Positions 7,020 to 15,719 of a DNA stretch of 22,777 nt are shown here, piece after piece. The notes below the pieces were generated by a model. That model saw nothing but the letters and a program-made list of their open reading frames with translations. It had not been told where the DNA came from and made no database searches. This DNA is from SCGC-AAA076-P13 sp963926355 (GTDB lineage Bacteria > Pseudomonadota > Gammaproteobacteria > Magnimaribacterales > D2472), in contig CAWUWW010000019.1 of the NCBI GenBank assembly GCA_963926355.1, forward strand, positions 1 to 22,777, given 5' to 3'. The position numbers and the translations under genes are program-made. The stretch's first letter is position 1; each line of letters begins with the position of its first letter.

Positions 7020-8287
7020 TGAAAGTTCTTATTATTGGCTCGGGTGGAAGAGAGCATGCATTGGCTTGGAAATCAGCACAAGATAAATCTGTAACTAATG
7101 TTTTTGTTTGTCCCGGTAATGCTGGAACAGCTCTAGAACAAAAAATTACTAATATATTTATTGATGCCAATAACTTTGATGCAATTGAAGGTTTCTGCAA
7201 GGAAGAAGATATAGGCTTAGTAATTATTGGGCCTGAGCAACCTCTTGTTAATGGAATGACTGATTATTTACAAAGTAAAGGAATAAATACCTTTGGTCCT
7301 TCTCAGGCAGCGGCTCAACTTGAAGGGTCTAAAACATTTTCAAAGGACTTCTTCATTAAATACGGAATACCAACTGCGGCATATGCTTCATTTGATAATT
7401 ACGATTCGTCAAAAAACTATCTTGATAAAATTGAATATCCAACAGTGGTCAAAGCTGACGGATTAGCTGCTGGGAAAGGCGTTATCATTTGCGCTAACAA
7501 AGATGAGGCTCTTGCAGCTTTAGATAGTATTTTTAAAGATCAGGCATTTGGCGAGGCAGGAAGCAGGGTTGTTATAGAGGATTTTCTTGAAGGCGAGGAG
7601 GCAAGTTTTATAGCTGTGGTAAGTAAAGATAAAATTATCCCACTAGCAACCAGTCAAGATCACAAAGCCGTTGGTGAAGGCGATGTTGGTTTGAATACTG
7701 GTGGTATGGGCGCTTACTCCCCTGCCCCAATTATTGATGAGCATATTCATAAAAAAATTATTGATCAGGTCATGAAACCGACCATGGCTGGTCTAATTTC
7801 CGAGGGCTCGCCTTATCTTGGTTTTTTATATGCCGGCTTGATGATTAAAAATGGAGATCTGAAAGTCTTAGAATTTAATTGCCGTTTTGGCGATCCAGAA
7901 ACTCAACCTATTTTATTGAGATTGAAGTCGAGTTTAGTTGAACTATGTCTTGCTGCTATTAATGATGATCTAGATTCATACCAGATAGATTGGACTGAGA
8001 AACATTCTTGTGGAGTTGTTATTGCCTCGGAAGGTTATCCTGAAAACTATTCATCAGATAAAGAAGTTAATTTGAATAATAAGAATAATGATGAGATAAA
8101 ATTATTTCACGCTGGAACAAAGTTAGTTGATGGAAAAGTTCTTACTTCTGGCGGAAGAGTATTTTGCGCAACAGCCTTGGGTGTTGATTTAAAAGAAGCT
8201 CAATCAAAAGCTTACGATCTTGTTAGCATGGTGTCATTTGATGGCTCTTTCCATAGAAAAGACATAGGTTTTAAAGGGATTAAATGA
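7019..8287 (+). CDS. purD: Phosphoribosylamine-glycine ligase PurD
   Basis: PurD joins 5-phosphoribosylamine and glycine using ATP, the second step of de novo purine synthesis. The 422 residues match the usual length. The N-terminal domain starts with GSGGREHALAWK (7-18); the ATP-grasp region contains VVKADGLAAGKGV (143-155) and EGEEASF (191-197); substrate and metal residues lie in NTGGMGAYSP (226-235) and FNCRFGDPETQPIL (286-299). The ATG shares one base with the purH stop, and the end overlaps coq7 by four bases (ATGA). Confidence 0.98.
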   Translation: MKVLIIGSGGREHALAWKSAQDKSVTNVFVCPGNAGTALEQKITNIFIDANNFDAIEGFCKEEDIGLVIIGPEQPLVNGMTDYLQSKGINTFGPSQAAAQLEGSKTFSKDFFIKYGIPTAAYASFDNYDSSKNYLDKIEYPTVVKADGLAAGKGVIICANKDEALAALDSIFKDQAFGEAGSRVVIEDFLEGEEASFIAVVSKDKIIPLATSQDHKAVGEGDVGLNTGGMGAYSPAPIIDEHIHKKIIDQVMKPTMAGLISEGSPYLGFLYAGLMIKNGDLKVLEFNCRFGDPETQPILLRLKSSLVELCLAAINDDLDSYQIDWTEKHSCGVVIASEGYPENYSSDKEVNLNNKNNDEIKLFHAGTKLVDGKVLTSGGRVFCATALGVDLKEAQSKAYDLVSMVSFDGSFHRKDIGFKGIK

Positions 8288-8919
8288 GCTTTTTAGATAA
8301 TATTGTTAACGAGTGCGATATTGCATTAAAAACACTATCAAATAAAAAAACAGGTACGGGTAGATCTTATCCAGCGTCATCAATTGAAAATAATACAGAA
8401 AAACTTAGCCAAAAAGAAAAGAATATCTCAATTCAACTTATGCGAATTAATTTGGCTGGTGAAGTAGCAGCTCAGGCTCTTTATCGAGGACAGGCAATGG
8501 TCTGCAAAGATCCAGAAATTAAAAAGCACCTAATTGAAGCTGGAGAAGAGGAAACTGATCACCTTATTTGGTGCAAAAAAAGACTTGAGGAACTCAATGG
8601 CAGAGGGTCAATTTTTAACCCTGTTTGGTATGCTGGGTCTTTCGCTATTGGAGCTATATTTGGAAACCTTGGTGAGAAAACAAGTTTAGGGTTTGTTGAA
8701 GAAACTGAAAAACAGGTTGTAGCCCATATAGATAAGCATTTAGAAAAAATTTCAGGCAATGATTTAGAAACGATAGAAATTCTAAAAACTATGAGAGAAG
8801 ATGAGGATCTTCATGCTCAACAAGCCTCAGAAAATGGCGGGGAGAGCCTCCAAACTCCTACCAAAAAAATTATGTCGCTAACTGCAAAAGTTATGACATC
8901 GACCAGCGCTTATATTTAA
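8284..8919 (+). CDS. coq7: 2-polyprenyl-3-methyl-6-methoxy-1,4-benzoquinone monooxygenase Coq7
   Basis: Coq7 is the di-iron hydroxylase that adds the C6 hydroxyl group in ubiquinone synthesis and needs oxygen. It replaces the flavin enzyme UbiF found in E. coli. The 211-residue protein has the full set of expected iron ligands: E60 in AGEVAAQALYRGQ, E90 and H93 in EEETDHL, E142 in VEETEKQVVAHI, and E174 with H177 in REDEDLHAQQ. The hydrophobic stretch around 117-129 (AGSFAIGAIFGNL) fits the membrane-contact region of the family. The start overlaps the end of purD, with AAAGGG upstream as a ribosome binding sequence. It implies an aerobic respiratory organism. Confidence 0.95.
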   Translation: MSFLDNIVNECDIALKTLSNKKTGTGRSYPASSIENNTEKLSQKEKNISIQLMRINLAGEVAAQALYRGQAMVCKDPEIKKHLIEAGEEETDHLIWCKKRLEELNGRGSIFNPVWYAGSFAIGAIFGNLGEKTSLGFVEETEKQVVAHIDKHLEKISGNDLETIEILKTMREDEDLHAQQASENGGESLQTPTKKIMSLTAKVMTSTSAYI

Positions 8920-8937
8920 ACTTTAAAAATAAATCAA

Positions 8938-9675
8938 ATGAAAAAAATACTATATGTTGTTTTAACAATTGTTATATCGCCTCTTGTAATTTCCCAGCCA
9001 ATTGTCAGTATTGAGAGCCTAAGACACTCTGGAGAAATAGGTGTTTTTAAATCAGCTGGAATATCATTTGATGGATCAAGAGGAAATGAAGAGAGGGATG
9101 AATATGAATTCAATTTATCTTACACAAAAAATAATGAAAATTTAGAGTCATTATTTACTTTTAATAAATCGGAAAGAGCTAAAGATAATAAAATTGAAGG
9201 AGAGTCTTTATTCTTTCATGCTAGATTTTTATTAAAATCCGATAAAAAATATAATTTTGAGGCTTATATTCAATCAAGTGAAAATCCCTTTCAATCATAT
9301 AAAAAAAGGGACCTTTTGGGCTTTGGTCTAAGATTTGATGCCCCCAATCAATACAAAATTGGACTTAGCCTCCTTCAAGAAAAAGAAGAAAGTTTGTTAA
9401 GCATAAATAAGAGCACCGAAAGGCTGAATCTGTACCTCTACAAAGAAGTACTTCTTCAAAATACTAATTACTTATCTACTTCCTTATTTTACCAACCCTC
9501 TCTGAATAAATTTAGTTCAGATTACAAGGCATCTTTTTTAATCTCATTAAACATGCCGATCTCTGATAAATTTATAATTGAACTAAGATTTGCCAATGTA
9601 ATGGATAACGACCCGCCAGATATATCTGATAAATCAAATCAGTCTTTTTCTACAAATTTTAGGTATAAATTTTAA
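8938..9675 (+). CDS. Putative outer-membrane beta-barrel protein (possibly DUF481-like)
   Basis: I do not recognise this gene with certainty. The 245-residue protein begins with a signal peptide (MKK, a hydrophobic run through about residue 19, cleavage near VISQ-PI). The rest alternates polar and hydrophobic residues in short strand-like units, such as YEFNLSYTKN, LFFHARFLL, YNFEAYIQSS, LGFGLRFD and KFIIELRFA. It ends with FSTNFRYKF, a terminal Phe typical of outer-membrane barrels folded by the BAM complex. Size and pattern resemble DUF481 (YdiY-type) proteins, but I see no decisive motif. It follows coq7 by 18 bases on the same strand, without a clear terminator between, and may be the last gene of the fis operon. 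The next gene converges from the other strand. Confidence 0.6.
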   Translation: MKKILYVVLTIVISPLVISQPIVSIESLRHSGEIGVFKSAGISFDGSRGNEERDEYEFNLSYTKNNENLESLFTFNKSERAKDNKIEGESLFFHARFLLKSDKKYNFEAYIQSSENPFQSYKKRDLLGFGLRFDAPNQYKIGLSLLQEKEESLLSINKSTERLNLYLYKEVLLQNTNYLSTSLFYQPSLNKFSSDYKASFLISLNMPISDKFIIELRFANVMDNDPPDISDKSNQSFSTNFRYKF

Positions 9676-9703
9676 GTAGATTAATATATCTTACTGGGCA
9701 GTA

Positions 9704-10870
9704 TTATTTCATTTGCTGCCATTTGACAGGTACGCCTTCAATCTTATAACGCTTTGACTCTTCCCATAATTTGTCATACTCAGTTCGTGAAGAATAGACA
9801 GTAACAATAAGAGCATTCTCTTTATTTGCCGTTATTCTAAGTACTCGGCCCATTCTTTGAATACGCTGTCTTTTTGATGAGGAGGCGCTCAGTATCATAG
9901 CTCCATCAGCTTCAGGCATATCAAAACCTTCATCTAATGCTGTGCAACTAACTAGAACATTCAATTCTCTATTTTTAAATGCGGTTAAATTTTGTAGTCT
10001 TTCTTCGTCATTAAGATCTGTATTGTAAATACCCGATTTAAAGCCTTTCTTGTTTATAATTTTATTGAATTCTTTAGCTTGTTTTTTATTTTCTGTAAAA
10101 ACAATCCAGCTCTCTCTTTTATACTTTTGTATTAATTCTACTCCAGCCGGAATACGGTTTTTAGAATTCTTTACCAATCTTGCTCTATTAAAAATAAGCA
10201 TCTTCAGCGGATAATCATTCATATCATTGCCGCCAATAGTTGCAGCTCTTCTACGAATATTTTTTGTAAACTTTTCATACTTATCATCTTCATCTGAGGT
10301 CATCTCAGCATAAGCATATAAAAGTTTGAAGGAAACTATTACATCGTCTTCTCTAGCATCAATGTAGTCATAATCAAAAATAATATCTCCGAGTATCTTC
10401 ATGATAATAATATAAAAATTATCGTCATAATCTCTTTCTGGAGTAGCTGATAACCCTAAGGTGGCATGCCAGTTATTAGTTAGCATCTCTCCCCTTTTCT
10501 CAGTTCCTATTTTGTGACACTCATCTACTATCAGCAGGGTGTTTTTTGCATCAATTTTATCAATAATATTTTTAACTGAATCTATAGTGGTAATACAAAT
10601 TTTGGTAACTTTTTCAAGTTGTTCGCCGCCCCCATTAAGCGCTATATCTTTAGTATTAAAATTTTGTGACATGCCCTCATACCATTGATCTAATAAAGCT
10701 ATAGACGGAACAACAATTAATATTGAATTGGATGGGTTTTCTTCAAGATATTTGGTTAAACAGTGGATAGCAAAAATAGTCTTACCGCCTCCGGTGACAA
10801 CTTTAATGATGCCTCTTTTTTTAGCCCACCATAACGGAAATGCTTTCTCTTGCCACTCCCTTAATTTCAA
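9704..10870 (-). CDS. Superfamily 2 DNA helicase, XPB/UvsW-like (COG1061 type)
   Basis: All core SF2 motifs are present in 388 residues: RxWQ at the start (R4, W6, Q7), Walker A TGGGKT (26-31), Ia VVPSIALLDQW (53-63), Walker B DECH (116-119), SATP (141-144), motif V CTALDEGFDMPEA (309-321), and the arginine-finger motif VI QRIQRMGRVLR (335-345). The sequence is little more than the two RecA-like domains, with no nuclease or damage-recognition domain. The likely role is DNA unwinding or annealing in repair or recombination; the substrate is unknown. It starts with TTG at 10870, overlapping the trpC stop (TTGA). An AAAGGAG at 10884-10878, 7 bases upstream inside trpC, strongly supports this start. 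The gene closes the trp operon. A defence or phage origin is possible, but no neighbour supports it. Confidence 0.85.
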   Translation of the reverse strand: MKLREWQEKAFPLWWAKKRGIIKVVTGGGKTIFAIHCLTKYLEENPSNSILIVVPSIALLDQWYEGMSQNFNTKDIALNGGGEQLEKVTKICITTIDSVKNIIDKIDAKNTLLIVDECHKIGTEKRGEMLTNNWHATLGLSATPERDYDDNFYIIIMKILGDIIFDYDYIDAREDDVIVSFKLLYAYAEMTSDEDDKYEKFTKNIRRRAATIGGNDMNDYPLKMLIFNRARLVKNSKNRIPAGVELIQKYKRESWIVFTENKKQAKEFNKIINKKGFKSGIYNTDLNDEERLQNLTAFKNRELNVLVSCTALDEGFDMPEADGAMILSASSSKRQRIQRMGRVLRITANKENALIVTVYSSRTEYDKLWEESKRYKIEGVPVKWQQMK

Positions 10871-11616
10871 GCAAAATCTCCTTTCATTAAGCTTTCACCG
10901 ATAAGAAATGTATGGATATCATGCTGTTTTAATCTATCAACATCATTTTGATTTTTAATACCTGATTCAGCAATAAAAATATTATCGCCCTTAAATAATT
11001 TCTTAAGATTTATTGAATTGTTTAAATCAACCTCAAAAGTTTTGAGATTTCTGTTATTCACTCCGATCATTGCTTGTTCAAAATGCTCTACTCGTCTTAG
11101 CTCCTCTTCGTCGTGAACTTCGATTATATAATCTAGTTCTAAAGTTTCTGCAAGATTTGCAAATTGGGTTATTTCTTCATCCGAAAGAATACTGGCAATT
11201 AATAAAATACAGTCAGCTCCAATAAGTTTTGCTTCGTAGATTTGATATTCATCAACCATGAAGTCCTTTCTAATAATTGGAAGTTTTGTTATGACTTTAA
11301 CATCTATTAGAAATTGGTTGCTGCCTTGAAAAAAATCTTCTTCTGTAAGAATTGATAATGCTGAAGCTCCTAGATTTTCATATTCTTTAGCTTTTTCAAT
11401 AGGATTAAAGTCTTCAGAAATAATACCTGCACTAGGCGAAGCTTTTTTTATCTCTGCAATAATAGCTTGATCTTTATTGATCAGATTTTCCTTAAATGCT
11501 CCTTTCGGCAAGTTAAGGTTTTTGAGTTTGGATTTAATATCCTCAAGGGAAAGTACTTCTTTCTTATGAATGAGCTTTTCTTTAGTGTTTTTTACAATGT
11601 CATCAAGAATAGTCAT
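10867..11616 (-). CDS. trpC: Indole-3-glycerol phosphate synthase TrpC
   Basis: TrpC converts carboxyphenylamino-deoxyribulose phosphate to indole-3-glycerol phosphate in tryptophan synthesis. It is a monofunctional 249-residue TIM barrel, not fused to TrpF. Catalytic residues are seen at E55 and K57 in AEIKKASPSAG, K117 in IIRKDFM, E166 in IIEVHDEEEL, N187 in GVNNRNL and E217 in AESGI. The ATG overlaps the trpD stop by one base (TAATG). TrpF and the tryptophan synthase genes trpB and trpA are not in the window, so the rest of the pathway lies elsewhere. Confidence 0.97.
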   Translation of the reverse strand: MTILDDIVKNTKEKLIHKKEVLSLEDIKSKLKNLNLPKGAFKENLINKDQAIIAEIKKASPSAGIISEDFNPIEKAKEYENLGASALSILTEEDFFQGSNQFLIDVKVITKLPIIRKDFMVDEYQIYEAKLIGADCILLIASILSDEEITQFANLAETLELDYIIEVHDEEELRRVEHFEQAMIGVNNRNLKTFEVDLNNSINLKKLFKGDNIFIAESGIKNQNDVDRLKQHDIHTFLIGESLMKGDFA

Positions 11617-12626
11617 TAGAGATTCGATACCCTCACATATGCAGCCAATTTATCTGCTGCTTTGCCGTTATTCATTAAAGTAAATGCTAACTCAACGCCG
11701 TCAGCTATAGAATCAACTTTCCTGGCTATATACAATCCTGCTCCAGCATTAAGTGCAATCATGTCTTGAACGGCTGATTGCTCTCCTGAAAAAGCTTCTC
11801 TTACCAACCTCAAGCTGTCATCTGGAGATTGGGCTGTAATTTCATCCATGGTGGCATTAGATAAGCCAAAATCTTTTGGTGATATTGAATATTGGTTAAT
11901 CCTGTATTTCTTTAGCTCTGATATTTGCGTAGGTCCTGTTATGGATATTTCGTCCAACCCATCATCTCCATGAACAACTAAGACATGCTCCATATCAAGG
12001 TTTTTTGCTACTGATGAAAAGGTCTTAAGTAGCTTTTTATCATAAACGCCGATGACTTGTCTTTTTGCTCCGCATGGATTTGTATGAGGGCCTAAAAGAT
12101 TAAATATTGTTTTCTGTCCAATGCGCTGTCTTGCAGGCATTACATATTTCATCGACTCATGATGTAAAGGTGCAAATAAAAATACAAACCCTACTTGTTC
12201 AAAAACCTTTACTAGCTTCTCTCTGTCATGCGTAATATCTGCTCCAGCTGCTGTTAAAAAATCAGCACTGCCTGATTTACTAGAGATTGCTTTATTGCCG
12301 TGTTTTGTAATTGAAGCGCCTCCAGCTGCTGCAACAAAAGAAGATGCCGTAGAACAGTTAAATGTATGTAATCCTGTACCACCTGTTCCACATGTATCAA
12401 TATGTGTGCCATCTCCTATATTAAATTTTAGTGACTTCTCTCTCATTACAGATGCAGCCGCAGTTATTTCAGGCTCTTTAATACCCTTATTGTTTAACGC
12501 AATAAGAAAGGTTTCTATATCAGTATCTTCGACCTCGCCTGTCATAATGCTTTGAACAGCATTTTGCATTTCCTCTGCTTGAAGGTCTTTTTTTGCTTTT
12601 AGTTTTTTAAGAATATCTTGAATCAT
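11616..12626 (-). CDS. trpD: Anthranilate phosphoribosyltransferase TrpD
   Basis: TrpD transfers a phosphoribosyl group from PRPP to anthranilate. The 336-residue protein carries the PRPP-binding DTCGTGGTGLHTFN (77-90) and KHGNKAISSKSGSAD (108-122), both hallmarks of the family. It is a stand-alone enzyme, not fused to TrpG as in E. coli. It overlaps trpG by four bases (ATGA) and trpC by one, so the three are probably co-translated. Confidence 0.97.
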   Translation of the reverse strand: MIQDILKKLKAKKDLQAEEMQNAVQSIMTGEVEDTDIETFLIALNNKGIKEPEITAAASVMREKSLKFNIGDGTHIDTCGTGGTGLHTFNCSTASSFVAAAGGASITKHGNKAISSKSGSADFLTAAGADITHDREKLVKVFEQVGFVFLFAPLHHESMKYVMPARQRIGQKTIFNLLGPHTNPCGAKRQVIGVYDKKLLKTFSSVAKNLDMEHVLVVHGDDGLDEISITGPTQISELKKYRINQYSISPKDFGLSNATMDEITAQSPDDSLRLVREAFSGEQSAVQDMIALNAGAGLYIARKVDSIADGVELAFTLMNNGKAADKLAAYVRVSNL

Positions 12627-13186
12627 AATGCTAAAAAATTTTCTATAAGTTTCATACCGTAATCGGTCTCAATAGACTCAGGATGAAATTGCACTCCGTA
12701 AATAGGTCTTTCTTTATGTTGAACTGCCATAATGATATCTGAATTATCATCTAAGACTCCTGTAATTTCTAACTCTTCAGGCAAAGAATCTTTTTCAATA
12801 ATTAGACTATGGTACCTAACCACCGAATAAGGATTTGCTATATCTTTAAATAAACCCTCTTGATTATGCTTAACGGTTGAAAGTTTGCCATGAAATATTT
12901 CAGGGGCTTTAATAATATTTCCACCAAAAGCAGCTCCAATAGCCTGATGACCTAAGCAAACACCCAATAAGGGTACTGATGAAGATTTAATCAGCTCTAT
13001 TGAAATCCCTGCTTCATTTGGAGTACAAGGGCCAGGTGAAATAACAATCTTTTTTGGGTTTAAATGATTGATTTCTTCAATAGAAATTTCATCGTTCCTG
13101 ACCACTAAAACCTCTTCTCCGCAGTCACCAATATAGTGAACTAGGTTGTATGTAAAACTATCATAATTATCTAGAACTAAGATCAT
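12623..13186 (-). CDS. trpG: Anthranilate synthase glutamine amidotransferase subunit TrpG
   Basis: TrpG releases ammonia from glutamine and passes it to TrpE for anthranilate formation. The 187-residue class I amidotransferase has the nucleophile C77 in GVCLGHQAIG, and H168 and E170 in VQFHPES. SPGPCTPNEAG (50-60) forms the oxyanion region, and HGKLS is at 99-103. Its Gln-Ser-independent similarity to PabA means it could also serve p-aminobenzoate synthesis, as in organisms with one shared subunit. It overlaps trpE and trpD by four bases each. Confidence 0.95.
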   Translation of the reverse strand: MILVLDNYDSFTYNLVHYIGDCGEEVLVVRNDEISIEEINHLNPKKIVISPGPCTPNEAGISIELIKSSSVPLLGVCLGHQAIGAAFGGNIIKAPEIFHGKLSTVKHNQEGLFKDIANPYSVVRYHSLIIEKDSLPEELEITGVLDDNSDIIMAVQHKERPIYGVQFHPESIETDYGMKLIENFLAL

Positions 13187-14649
13187 GAAATCATCTCTAT
13201 AGCATCTAAGAAAACTTTAGCCTTTTGTTTGCATTCTAGCCATTCATTCTCAGGTATAGAGTCAGCAACAATTCCAGCACCAGCTCCCACATGAATAATA
13301 TTATCTTTTATAACAGCTGTTCTTATGGCTATTGCTGTATCTATATCCCCGTTCCATGAAATATAGCCAATTGCACCACCATAAATTCCTCTGGAGCTAG
13401 GCTCAAGCTCGTTAATAATTTGCATTGCCCGTATCTTAGGTGCTCCTGATAAAGTTCCCGCTGGTAATGTTGCTTTCAGAGCATCGATATAGTCCAAGTC
13501 TTCAGATAAATCTCCAACTACATTAGAGACGATATGCATTACATGTGAATATTTTTCAATAATCATCTTATCGGTAACTTTGACGGACCCCATTTTGGAA
13601 ACTCTACCAACATCATTCCTTCCTAGGTCTATTAACATAAGATGCTCTGCAATTTCTTTAGGATCATTTAATAGATCTTTTTGGTTAACTAAATCTTCTT
13701 GAGAATCTTTTCCTCTTTTTCTTGTGCCTGCTATAGGTCGAAGTGTGACCTGGCCATCCTCGAGTCTAATTAATATTTCTGGTGATGCTCCCACAACCTG
13801 GCATTCATCAAGATCAAGGTAATACATATATGGAGATGGATTCAGATCTCTTAATGCTTTATATAAATCAAATGGGTTTGCTTGAAAAGGCAAAAAGAAA
13901 TCTTGAGCCAAGACAACCTGCATTACATCACCCTCTTCAATATAATTTTTAATCACATCAACGGCTTGAAGATAACTCTCTTTAGAAAAATTAGAATCGA
14001 AAGTCTTTTCACCTGCTGGGGTTTTAAAACTAAGGTCAGGGAGACTAATATCAATATTTAAAATAGCAGTAATATTTTCTATATCGCTTAAAGCTTCCTC
14101 GTAAGAAGTTTTTAAAGGATCTATGTTGAGAATAATTTGAGTGGTTTTATTGATATTATCGTAAACAATGAGTTTCTCTGCTTTAACAAGATATATCTCG
14201 GGCATATGTTCTTTAAATTTTGAATCCTTGTGCACAAGATCCGCGATTCTTTTTTCTGCGTACTGAGCACTCTCATATGCAAAAAAACCTACATAGCCAC
14301 CATAAAATCTAGGCAAACCTTCTATTTCTGGAGCTTTGTGAGAACCGGTCAACTTCCTAATTTCATTTAAAGGGTCTGCAGATTGAAACGATGAAATAAT
14401 AGAGTTAGTTTTAGTTTCAACTATATCGCCGGCAACCTTAATTGAATCAAGACAGTCGATGCCAATAATTGAATACTGGGCCCACTTCTCTCCGCCTTCA
14501 ACTGACTCTAATAAAAAAGTATTAGTTTTATTAGCTATTTTTGAATATATACTTAAAGGAGAAGCCCCTTCCAGAGAAATTTCTTTAGAAAGAGGAATAA
14601 TAGTAAACCCTTGATCTACATATTCTTGAAATTGTTTTTTACTAATCAT
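13183..14649 (-). CDS. trpE: Anthranilate synthase component I TrpE
   Basis: TrpE makes anthranilate from chorismate and the ammonia supplied by TrpG. At 488 residues it is a normal single-subunit enzyme. The tryptophan feedback site LLES is present (46-49, in TFLLESVEGG), suggesting allosteric inhibition. The chorismate-binding domain has the GDVMQVVLAQ segment, PSPYMYYLDL, RPIAGTRKRG, LIDLGRNDVGRV and a C-terminal GAGAGIVADSIPE. It overlaps the upstream DUF192 gene by 8 bases and lacks its own ribosome binding sequence, so translation should depend on that gene. No space exists directly upstream for a Trp-rich leader peptide and attenuator. Confidence 0.96.
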   Translation of the reverse strand: MISKKQFQEYVDQGFTIIPLSKEISLEGASPLSIYSKIANKTNTFLLESVEGGEKWAQYSIIGIDCLDSIKVAGDIVETKTNSIISSFQSADPLNEIRKLTGSHKAPEIEGLPRFYGGYVGFFAYESAQYAEKRIADLVHKDSKFKEHMPEIYLVKAEKLIVYDNINKTTQIILNIDPLKTSYEEALSDIENITAILNIDISLPDLSFKTPAGEKTFDSNFSKESYLQAVDVIKNYIEEGDVMQVVLAQDFFLPFQANPFDLYKALRDLNPSPYMYYLDLDECQVVGASPEILIRLEDGQVTLRPIAGTRKRGKDSQEDLVNQKDLLNDPKEIAEHLMLIDLGRNDVGRVSKMGSVKVTDKMIIEKYSHVMHIVSNVVGDLSEDLDYIDALKATLPAGTLSGAPKIRAMQIINELEPSSRGIYGGAIGYISWNGDIDTAIAIRTAVIKDNIIHVGAGAGIVADSIPENEWLECKQKAKVFLDAIEMIS

Positions 14650-15088
14650 TTTGTAAAATTTTATCTATAGTTAAAATATCGCCAACTCTAATACCCTTTT
14701 TCTCAAACCAGCCTTTATTAACTTCTAAAGCATATAAAGCAGGTTTTTTAGAGCACACCGACGTTTTAGATAAAGGCACCATATCATAAATATCTATAAT
14801 CTCACCGGTATTATCCATATAGGCCACGCTCAAAGGAACCAATGTGTTTCTCATCCACATGCATTGAATCTTCTTTGAATCCCAAGCAAAAATCATTCCA
14901 AAATCCTCGGACAATTCTTCTCTAAACATTAAACCCTTTCTTCTATCTTGATAGTTACTAGCAATTTCGAGTTCAGATAGATAATCTTCAATGGGGATAA
15001 TTTCAGATGCATTAATCCCTGAAGCAAATAATATATATATAAAGAATTTAAACGATCTTTGAACGAAGTGCTGTAATGGTCTGCTCAT
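14642..15088 (-). CDS. DUF192 family exported protein
   Basis: DUF192 proteins are small, often secreted or periplasmic, and of unknown function. The family signature is clear: RRKGLMFRE (49-57), MWMRNTLVPLSVAYMD (77-92), and ALEVNKGW (120-127) near a C-terminal barrel. The N-terminus (RSFKFFIYILFASGINASE) is a plausible signal peptide with cleavage near residue 28. To include it the gene must start at the ATG at 15088, which lies 41 bases inside the end of rpe. No ATG, GTG or TTG occurs in frame between there and the signal peptide core. It sits where gph lies between rpe and trpE in pseudomonads. Confidence 0.85.
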   Translation of the reverse strand: MSRPLQHFVQRSFKFFIYILFASGINASEIIPIEDYLSELEIASNYQDRRKGLMFREELSEDFGMIFAWDSKKIQCMWMRNTLVPLSVAYMDNTGEIIDIYDMVPLSKTSVCSKKPALYALEVNKGWFEKKGIRVGDILTIDKILQND

Positions 15089-15716
15089 AATTATCCGTAT
15101 TAAAGATTGCGGAGCCAGCTACAAAAGTATCGGCACCTGCAGCAGAAGCAAGACTAATAGTTTCATTATTAATTCCGCCGTCTACCTCAAGGCGAATATC
15201 TTTACCAGAATCATCAATCATTTTTCTTACCTGAGCAATTTTATCTAGAGAACTTTGTATAAAGGACTGCCCTCCAAAGCCTGGATTAACACTCATTATT
15301 AAAACTAAATCTAATTCCTCTAAAACATTCTCAAGGACATGAAGCGGGGTTGCTGGGTTAAATGCTAACCCTGCTTTACACCCTTGATCTTTGATGGCAT
15401 GAATAGATCTATGGACATGTTTTGATGCCTCAGGATGAAAGCTTATTAAATCTGCACCTGCTTTTATAAAGCTTTGGGCTAAGTCATCAACAGGATCAAC
15501 CATTAAATGAACATCTATGAACTCTTTTACCCCATAGTCTCTTAAAGACTTACAAACCATAGGTCCAATTGTTAAGTTAGGCACATAATGATTATCCATA
15601 ACATCAAAATGGATCCAGTCAGCTCCTGCCTCAAGAACAGTTACAACCTCTTCCCCCAAGGTTGCAAAATTAGAAGCCAATATTGATGGTGCAATTATGT
15701 ATTTTGATTCACTCAT
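15048..15716 (-). CDS. rpe: Ribulose-phosphate 3-epimerase Rpe
   Basis: Rpe interconverts D-ribulose 5-phosphate and D-xylulose 5-phosphate in the pentose phosphate pathway. The 222-residue TIM barrel has IIAPSILASNF (7-17), the metal ligands H37 and D39 in HFDVMDNHYVPN, H70 in DVHLMV, and D179 in EVDGGIN, plus MSVNPGFGGQ (141-150) and the phosphate-binding FVAGSAIF (198-205). It starts 3 bases after murU. The rpe-trpE proximity is conserved in pseudomonads, probably because pentose phosphates feed PRPP for TrpD. Confidence 0.97.
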   Translation of the reverse strand: MSESKYIIAPSILASNFATLGEEVVTVLEAGADWIHFDVMDNHYVPNLTIGPMVCKSLRDYGVKEFIDVHLMVDPVDDLAQSFIKAGADLISFHPEASKHVHRSIHAIKDQGCKAGLAFNPATPLHVLENVLEELDLVLIMSVNPGFGGQSFIQSSLDKIAQVRKMIDDSGKDIRLEVDGGINNETISLASAAGADTFVAGSAIFNTDNYEQTITALRSKIV

Positions 15717-15719
15717 AGT

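Noticed and set aside
6212..7200. Open frames of 62-77 codons on the minus strand within purH and purD
   Set aside because: They lie wholly inside strongly conserved genes and show no recognisable motif or ribosome binding sequence.
9675..9695. A 7-base-pair stem with one bulge (AGTAGAT / ATCTTACT, loop of 6) in the convergent gap between the outer-membrane gene and the helicase
   Set aside because: It is AT-rich and no T run follows on either strand, so I cannot call it a terminator.
9704..10870. The helicase as part of a defence system such as a restriction or helicase-nuclease pair
   Set aside because: Both neighbours are housekeeping or outer-membrane genes; no nuclease, methylase, toxin or integrase is in the window.
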